Assembly: GCA_016211085.1 (NCBI GenBank)
Contig: JACQSY010000043.1
Location: 86,845 to 126,362, forward strand
DNA from: Acidobacteriota bacterium
Lineage (GTDB): Bacteria > Acidobacteriota > UBA6911 > RPQK01 > JACQSY01
Reading direction: 5' to 3'
DNA length: 39,518 nucleotides
Under the pieces are notes generated by a model. That model saw nothing but the letters and a program-made list of their open reading frames with translations, did not search any database and had not been told where the DNA came from. The stretch's first letter is position 1, and every line of letters begins with the position of its first letter. The position numbers were made by a program, and so were the translations under genes. This document shows positions 34,450 to 39,518 of the stretch, piece by piece.

Positions 34450-36255
34450 ATGCATTTTCGCAGTTTGCTGTTCGTGCTGGCATGGGTGGTGCTTTCGCCC
34501 GCACTTGTATTGAGCCAGCCTGTTGATTTTTTCCCCTTAGAACTTGTCAAGCCGGGGCTAAAGGGCTACGGAAAAACCGTTTTTCAGGAATCCACACCGG
34601 AAGTTTTCGACGTTGAGATCCTGGGGGTGATACAAAATGTGGGTCCCGGTCAAAACATGATTCTGGCACGGCTTTCAGGCACGCGCATCGAGCGGACTGG
34701 GATTTTTGCCGGGATGAGCGGAAGCCCCGTATACCTTGATGACAAGTTGGCAGGTGCTGTTGCTTACGCTTTTCGTTTTGCAAAAGAACCGATTGCGGGA
34801 ATTACGCCGATAAATGAAATTGTTAATATTTTTCGTGAGAGGCCCCAGAGCAGGAATCGCGTCTCGACCCGCGCGCGGAGGGTCGAAGAAATTTTGCAGC
34901 CGTTTGAACCTGATCTTCCGGATGCCCGACGTCAATACACCGTTCCTGCGGACGAATTTGCGAGCCTGAGGTCATTGGGGTCCCTGACGGCCATTGCCAG
35001 TCCCGTAAGCTTCTCCGGTTTCACTCCTCAGTCTCTTCTTTCTTTTGCCCCCTACTTTGAGCGACTCGGCCTGATGCCTGTAAGGTCGCAAGGGGCCGGC
35101 ATTGCTCAGAACAGGGACAAGGCACCGTTGCAGCCAGGTTCCACTATCAGTGTTCAGATGGTCCGGGGGGATATGGATGTCAGTGCCAGCGGCACGGTTA
35201 CTCATATTATGGGAGACCGCGTGTACGCCTTCGGTCATCCCTTCCTGGGCATCGGTTACACGGACATGCCGCTGAACATGGCGTCGGTCTTGACTGTCAT
35301 TCCCAGCTTGATGACCAGCGAGAAGATCTCGGCGACAACGGAATTCATTGGAAGTGTTCGCCAGGATCGGGCTACGGGCATCATGGGAATCACAGGTGCC
35401 AAGCCGCAGTTGGTCCCCGTTCACTTGACGCTGCGCACGAGTCGAAACGAGGTCAAAGAATTCAACTACGAAGTAGTGACTGATCCTTTTTTGACCCCGT
35501 TCTTAATGACCTTGACCATACACAATAGCATTGTTTCTTCGGAACGTTCCATTGGCGAGCAAACACTGCGCATCAAATGCAAGATTGATGTCAAAAACCA
35601 GCCAGCCGTCCATTTTGAAAACAATGTCACTGCGCTGGCCAGCACTGCCGTAGTTGCTGCCAATGCCGCTTCTGCTCCGGTTAATTTCCTGTTGAACAGT
35701 GGGTTTGAGAACGTGGTTATGGAGCAGATCGAGTTGGAGATTAGCGCCCAGGAGCAGACCCGCGAAGCCGAGTTGGAAAAAGTCTGGCAGGAAAAAACCG
35801 AATTGCGAGCGGGAGAAGAGTTGATGCTGACGCTCTTCTTGAGAAAAGCCAATGGCGAGAACCACGTGCAAAAGCACACTATAAAGGTGCCAGAGGAGCT
35901 TGGCGAAGGTCCGATCAATGTTCTAATCGGGGATGGAGTATCGCTCTCCCGCAAGGATAGGGAGACTTCAGCCTCCTACTTTCCCGAAACGCTGCCCCAA
36001 TTAATCAAATCGATCAACAACCTGAAGAAGAACGATCGGCTGTATGTGCAGCTCTATCGCGAAAAGGCGGGGCCCGTTTTGCAGGGCGAAGGCATGACGG
36101 ATCTTCCCCCTTCACTCCTGGCTCTTTACGGCTCCAGCAAGACTGAAGGCGACGTCAGGTTCGTCAAGAAAGTTGTCTATCTGGAGCATGAGCTCCCCTC
36201 GACCGATTTCGTCCTGAGTGGGGAAAAAGTGATCACGGTCAACATCAAAAAATAA
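34450..36255 (+). CDS. Secreted SpoIVB-like (S55) peptidase-domain protein
   Basis: This 601-residue exported protein has a signal peptide (about 1-22, 'LVLSQ'). Residues about 35-110 carry 'GLKGYGKTVF', 'FDVEILGVIQNVGPGQNM' and 'GMSGSPVYLDDKLAGAVAYAF', which resemble the serine-containing end of SpoIVB (Ser90 as likely nucleophile). About 235-345 carry 'GDRVYAFGHPFLGIG' (His263) and 'IGSVRQDRATGIMG', which resemble the histidine-containing start of SpoIVB. So the two halves are in the opposite order from SpoIVB. A clear Asp before the GMSGSP block is not seen. The C-terminal 240 residues look like beta-sandwich domains of unknown role. It probably acts in the periplasm. The propeller gene begins 54 bases later, so they may be an operon. 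Confidence 0.85.
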   Translation: MHFRSLLFVLAWVVLSPALVLSQPVDFFPLELVKPGLKGYGKTVFQESTPEVFDVEILGVIQNVGPGQNMILARLSGTRIERTGIFAGMSGSPVYLDDKLAGAVAYAFRFAKEPIAGITPINEIVNIFRERPQSRNRVSTRARRVEEILQPFEPDLPDARRQYTVPADEFASLRSLGSLTAIASPVSFSGFTPQSLLSFAPYFERLGLMPVRSQGAGIAQNRDKAPLQPGSTISVQMVRGDMDVSASGTVTHIMGDRVYAFGHPFLGIGYTDMPLNMASVLTVIPSLMTSEKISATTEFIGSVRQDRATGIMGITGAKPQLVPVHLTLRTSRNEVKEFNYEVVTDPFLTPFLMTLTIHNSIVSSERSIGEQTLRIKCKIDVKNQPAVHFENNVTALASTAVVAANAASAPVNFLLNSGFENVVMEQIELEISAQEQTREAELEKVWQEKTELRAGEELMLTLFLRKANGENHVQKHTIKVPEELGEGPINVLIGDGVSLSRKDRETSASYFPETLPQLIKSINNLKKNDRLYVQLYREKAGPVLQGEGMTDLPPSLLALYGSSKTEGDVRFVKKVVYLEHELPSTDFVLSGEKVITVNIKK

Positions 36256-36309
36256 TTCGACCGAGCGTCCAACATCCTCTGAGTTTCTCCGATTCTGCTA
36301 AAACCGGAC

Positions 36310-38508
36310 ATGAGAAAATTGTTACGTTTGCTCCCACTGGCCTTTGTTGTCACCTCGCTTCTTGCGATACAGCCGGAATCGTGGAGTGTATCCACACAGC
36401 GTGACTTCCTAAAGGGTGAGTTGAAGGGTCTTTCCATTACCAGTGACGGAAAACTGACACTTGCACCGGCGCTGGAGCCTATTTTTGACACACAGCAGGC
36501 CTTCGTATTTTCCGCGGTTCAGGACAAAAGCGGGACTCTCTATTTGGGTACCGGAAACAACGGCAAGGTGTACCGGATTGCCCCAGGTGGAAAAGGAGAG
36601 GAATGGGTGACTTTGGATCAGCCGGCTGTTCAGGCTCTGGCAGTTGATTCCTTGGGCCGTATCTATGCTGGAACCGCGCCGAATGGAAAGGTCTACCGGA
36701 TCAGCGCGCAAGGCGAGTCACAGGTTTTCTTTGATCCCGGGGAAGATTACATTTGGAGCCTCAATCTCGATGCTGAAAACAACCTGTATGTGGCTACCGG
36801 TTCCAGAGGAACCGTTTACAAGGTGTCGCCAGAGGGGAGAGGAGCTTCCTTTTTTGACAGCACGGAAACCCATTTGGTATGTCTGGAATGGGACCTGGAC
36901 AAGAATCTCTTAGCAGGCAGTGCTCCGAACGGGATTTTGTACCGCATCGCACCCGATGGTTCCGGGTTCGCTCTCTATGACTCGCCTCTTGAGGAAATTA
37001 AGAGCATCTCGGTTGATCGCTACGGCCAGATTTGGGCGGCGGCACTGGGCGGAGGCCAGGTCAACCAAGAGGCAATGCCGCTTCCATCATCTGGGAGGGA
37101 AGAGCAAAAGGGAGGTCAAACAGAGAAGGAGAACCCCTCGGATCGCACCATTAGCGTGCCAGGTTCCACGAGAGGTCGCCGACTTGAAATTTACAGAATC
37201 GACAAGGGCGATCTTGCCGAGACATGGTTCAGTTCTGACGACGAACTGGCTTTTGACTTGTTGGCACGCAGTGATGGAACACTTCTGGTGGGGACAGGAA
37301 ATAAGGGCCGGATCTTGTCCCTGGATTCGCGTCGTTTTGCCACCATCCTCGTTCAGAGTCCGGAAGAACAAGTAACTCAGCTGCTGGAACGTGCTGGATC
37401 GGTCTATGCGGTGACCAGCAACTTGGGAAAAGTATTCGAGTTCAAGCTGCAGCCCGCCTCTCAGGGTATTTATGTATCCGAAGTTCTTGATGCGAAGATC
37501 ACTGCTTCGTGGGGAGTGATTCGTTGGTTTGTGCGAAATCCTGGTTCTGCAGTGCCTCGTCTGTACACGCGTTCCGGGAACACCGAAAAGCCCGATGATA
37601 CGTGGAGCCCATGGCACGGACCTTATTCAGATTCGAATGGGTCCGCCATCCAGAGCGCACCAGCGCGTTATCTGCAGTGGAAAATCGAGTTTCCACAAAG
37701 CGCCCGACCTGCCGCGTTGCAGATCGATGAAAACGCAGTAGAAGAGGTCACGGTTTTCTATCTCCAGCGCAACGTCAGCCCTCGAATAGATTCCATAACT
37801 GTGCACCCGCCCGGCGTGGCCTTTATGCGCTATCCGGGAGCAAACACCGGCGGAGGAATTTCTCCCGGAGGTCCTGACGGAGCGCATCTGCGCTCTTTGC
37901 CCAGATTTCTTCGCGAGATGGACCAGAGTTCTACTTCTCCGCCGCCACGGCAAGTCTTTATTCCGGCAGCGCAGAGTGTCTCCTGGAGCGCCTCCGATCC
38001 TAACGCGGATGAATTGACATTTTCTGTTTATTACCGCTCTCAGGACGAATCCGCCTGGAAGTTGTTGGTGAAGGACCTAGCTGAGACCAGCTATACGTTT
38101 GACGCTGCCGGTTTTTCCAGCGGCACGTACGTATTAAAAATCATCGCGTCGGATCTGCCAAGCAACCCCCCGGGGATGGCGTTGGAAAGCGAATTGATGA
38201 GCCGTTTCTTCGTAATATCCAACGCAACTCCCACCGTGGAACTGGGAGTTCCTACCAGCCAGGGCCGAAGTCTCAACATCAACTTCAGTGCCCGAACTTA
38301 CGGCAGCACCGTTTATCAGGCGGAATATGCGATAGACGGCGGTGAGTGGAAGATTGTCTTTCCCGAGGATCTTATCGCCGACAGCCCAGTGGAACAATAC
38401 ACGATTCGCGCTGACCAGATCGATTCTGGCGAGCACACGATTGCAGTACGGGTAATTGACTCAGTGGGAAATGTCGGTACGGGAAAGACGGTGGTAAACG
38501 TCAGATAA
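36310..38508 (+). CDS. Large secreted beta-propeller protein with C-terminal Ig-like domains
   Basis: This 732-residue protein has a signal peptide (about 1-20). It carries a propeller with blades about 41 residues apart starting near 77, 118, 159 and 200: 'LYLGTGNNGKVYRI', 'IYAGTAPNGKVYRI', 'LYVATGSRGTVYKV', 'LLAGSAPNGILYRI', and later 'LLVGTGNKGRILSL'. A low-complexity charged insert (about 255-295) interrupts it. The last third has 'VSWSASDPNADELTFSVYYR' and 'YTFDAAGFSSGTYVLKIIAS', like fibronectin type III or similar beta-sandwiches, and ends in another ('GEHTIAVRVIDSVGNVG'). No catalytic motif is evident; a scaffold or binding role is likely. It follows the S55 gene closely and may be its partner or substrate (inference). 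Confidence 0.82.
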   Translation: MRKLLRLLPLAFVVTSLLAIQPESWSVSTQRDFLKGELKGLSITSDGKLTLAPALEPIFDTQQAFVFSAVQDKSGTLYLGTGNNGKVYRIAPGGKGEEWVTLDQPAVQALAVDSLGRIYAGTAPNGKVYRISAQGESQVFFDPGEDYIWSLNLDAENNLYVATGSRGTVYKVSPEGRGASFFDSTETHLVCLEWDLDKNLLAGSAPNGILYRIAPDGSGFALYDSPLEEIKSISVDRYGQIWAAALGGGQVNQEAMPLPSSGREEQKGGQTEKENPSDRTISVPGSTRGRRLEIYRIDKGDLAETWFSSDDELAFDLLARSDGTLLVGTGNKGRILSLDSRRFATILVQSPEEQVTQLLERAGSVYAVTSNLGKVFEFKLQPASQGIYVSEVLDAKITASWGVIRWFVRNPGSAVPRLYTRSGNTEKPDDTWSPWHGPYSDSNGSAIQSAPARYLQWKIEFPQSARPAALQIDENAVEEVTVFYLQRNVSPRIDSITVHPPGVAFMRYPGANTGGGISPGGPDGAHLRSLPRFLREMDQSSTSPPPRQVFIPAAQSVSWSASDPNADELTFSVYYRSQDESAWKLLVKDLAETSYTFDAAGFSSGTYVLKIIASDLPSNPPGMALESELMSRFFVISNATPTVELGVPTSQGRSLNINFSARTYGSTVYQAEYAIDGGEWKIVFPEDLIADSPVEQYTIRADQIDSGEHTIAVRVIDSVGNVGTGKTVVNVR

Positions 38509-38529
38509 GAAAGTTGGGTCCGGATCTCT

Positions 38530-39249
38530 CTAAAGTGCTTCGCCGTACACGTCTATTTTTTGAAAAGAATAAATTAAGAAAGGTCGCGTGGCGGAGCCGG
38601 TCTCAAAAAAGCTGCGTCTCAGGGCCACATCTAAGGCCTCAAGCAAGTTACGGTTTTTTGGATACTGCAGGACGTCTTCGATTTCCGCCCTACCTTCAGG
38701 GCTAATCTCCGCCACGACTGAAAGAGAGTCCTCGTAAGGGGTCCTCCAGACAATTCGGACCAGCCCATTGAACTGTTCACGCTTCTGGAGCACGGGCACT
38801 TCCGTCACGTGAGCCCGTGGGAAAACGCTCACCGAAGACTGAAGCAAGCTCAGGACAGGAAGGGACAGGCGATCTGCCTGGACAGGAGGGAATTGCCGAA
38901 TCAGCACCAGGAAAAATAAAAGCGTAATCGGAACCGCTCCCAGCCTGGTCCACAACGTGATCGGTTCCAGGTCTTTCCAAAACGTCAGGAATCGGTCAAC
39001 CGCCAGGCGCAACCGCTCGCCCATCCCAACGTACAGTTGGCGTTCAATGCGCAGCCAAAGTTGATCCGAGAGGGATCTCGGTAAGGGTTCTGAAATGCTG
39101 ACCGCCTGCCTGATCCAATACAGTTCCGCTGAGTACTGTCGGCACTCCAGGCATTTCTCGAGATGTCCCTCCAGCACCACCTGATTATGGTGGGTGAGAG
39201 CGGCATTGAGGGACTCCTGAATTTTGCGACGAACCTGCCGGCACTTCAT
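38530..39249 (-). CDS. Anti-sigma factor-like membrane protein with zinc-finger motif
   Basis: This 239-residue protein starts with a zf-HC2 type motif: His29-x3-Cys33-x2-Cys36 with Cys3 upstream, the zinc-binding anti-sigma pattern that holds an ECF sigma factor inactive. One membrane helix follows (about 103-120). The outer part (about 155-239), with 'LSVVAEISPEGRAEIEDVLQ' and a late 'FLIYSFQKIDVYG', looks like the C-terminal domain of TonB or a similar alpha/beta fold. GGGAGG lies 5 bases before the ATG. A sigma region 4 sequence ends 16 bases upstream, so a sigma/anti-sigma operon is the natural reading. The signal sensed is unknown. Confidence 0.82.
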   Translation of the reverse strand: MKCRQVRRKIQESLNAALTHHNQVVLEGHLEKCLECRQYSAELYWIRQAVSISEPLPRSLSDQLWLRIERQLYVGMGERLRLAVDRFLTFWKDLEPITLWTRLGAVPITLLFFLVLIRQFPPVQADRLSLPVLSLLQSSVSVFPRAHVTEVPVLQKREQFNGLVRIVWRTPYEDSLSVVAEISPEGRAEIEDVLQYPKNRNLLEALDVALRRSFFETGSATRPFLIYSFQKIDVYGEAL

Positions 39250-39265
39250 AAATACCTCCCAGACT

Positions 39266-39433
39266 TCATCTTGGGTGAAATGGTTTTAAAATCTGTCGCA
39301 GCATCTCTCGACCACGAAAAATCCTTGACTTTACCGTTCCCAGGCGCGCTCCGGTGACCTCAGCGATTTCTTCATAGCTAGTTCTCGTCCGAAAAGTGGC
39401 ATTTTGAGAAACGGCATAAGGCTTGGATAGCAT
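39266..39433 (-). pseudogene. C-terminal remnant of an ECF-type sigma factor
   Basis: A 55-residue frame from ATG 39433 ends with a clear sigma-70 region 4 helix-turn-helix: 'SYEEIAEVTGARLGTVKSRI' followed by 'FRGREMLRQIL'. The sequence before it ('MLSKPYAVSQNATF') does not resemble region 4 or region 2 of a sigma factor, and upstream the same frame contains stops (TAA just before the ATG, another further up). So the gene is broken by mutation, or the sequence near the window edge is wrong. An intact sigma would be expected here because its anti-sigma gene follows directly. Confidence 0.65.
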
Positions 39434-39518
39434 TTGATCTTAACCGGATTTTAGGTTCAACGCCGTCTTTACGTCATCGTCATGGCCTCGCGCTCGATTG
39501 CACACTCATTGGAGGACA

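Overview
The window looks like a chromosomal segment of a bacterium of the Acidobacteriota or a close relative. This placement is an inference from gene content: Oar-type TonB-dependent receptors with an N-terminal carboxypeptidase-regulatory domain and the 'LPLNGRNF' plug motif, virginiamycin-B-lyase-like propellers fused to c-type haem, an S55 (SpoIVB-like) secreted protein, a fused CcmF-CcmH and a CIRCE-controlled groESL. Base composition looks moderately GC-rich and even throughout. I saw no tRNA, rRNA, CRISPR array, phage gene or insertion sequence.

Layout. (1) 1-4887: a plus-strand run with the end of a cytochrome c maturation operon (CcmF-CcmH fusion cut by the window edge, CcmI-like, CopD-like membrane protein), then a radical SAM/SPASM enzyme and a family 4 glycosyltransferase. 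(2) 4938-11719: a four-EF-hand secreted protein, a three-module acyl-activating enzyme/carrier/PlsC acyltransferase, an M24 'pita-bread' protein with degenerate metal ligands, a YtcJ-like amidohydrolase and a Bcp peroxiredoxin. (3) 11811-24688: the most distinctive part. It is a periplasmic redox and uptake island with a small cytochrome c, a carboxypeptidase-regulatory/haem/propeller protein, a divergent cupredoxin and Tat-exported PQQ-like propeller pair, two tandem TonB-dependent receptors, and a second haem/propeller paralogue. (4) 24709-29612: a methyltransferase, groEL-groES with CIRCE, purC, a roughly 0.5 kb non-coding or decayed stretch, and a small Fis-type DNA-binding protein. (5) 29641-39518: SMC, an alpha/beta hydrolase that seems to lack its acid and histidine, a secreted S55-domain protein whose motifs are in permuted order, a large secreted propeller protein, an anti-sigma factor and a broken sigma-factor tail at the window edge.

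How it may work together (inference). The Ccm genes in region 1 would supply the haem attachment that the CxxCH proteins of region 3 need. In region 3 the receptors would bring a substrate across the outer membrane, and the haem/propeller, PQQ-like and cupredoxin proteins could form a periplasmic oxidation and electron-transfer chain. The substrate is not evident. The neighbouring amidohydrolase and M24 protein might process the product, but nothing in the sequence proves this. Housekeeping genes (groESL, purC, smc) frame the accessory parts. Most start sites below were chosen by Shine-Dalgarno position or family N-termini and differ from the longest possible ORF where noted.
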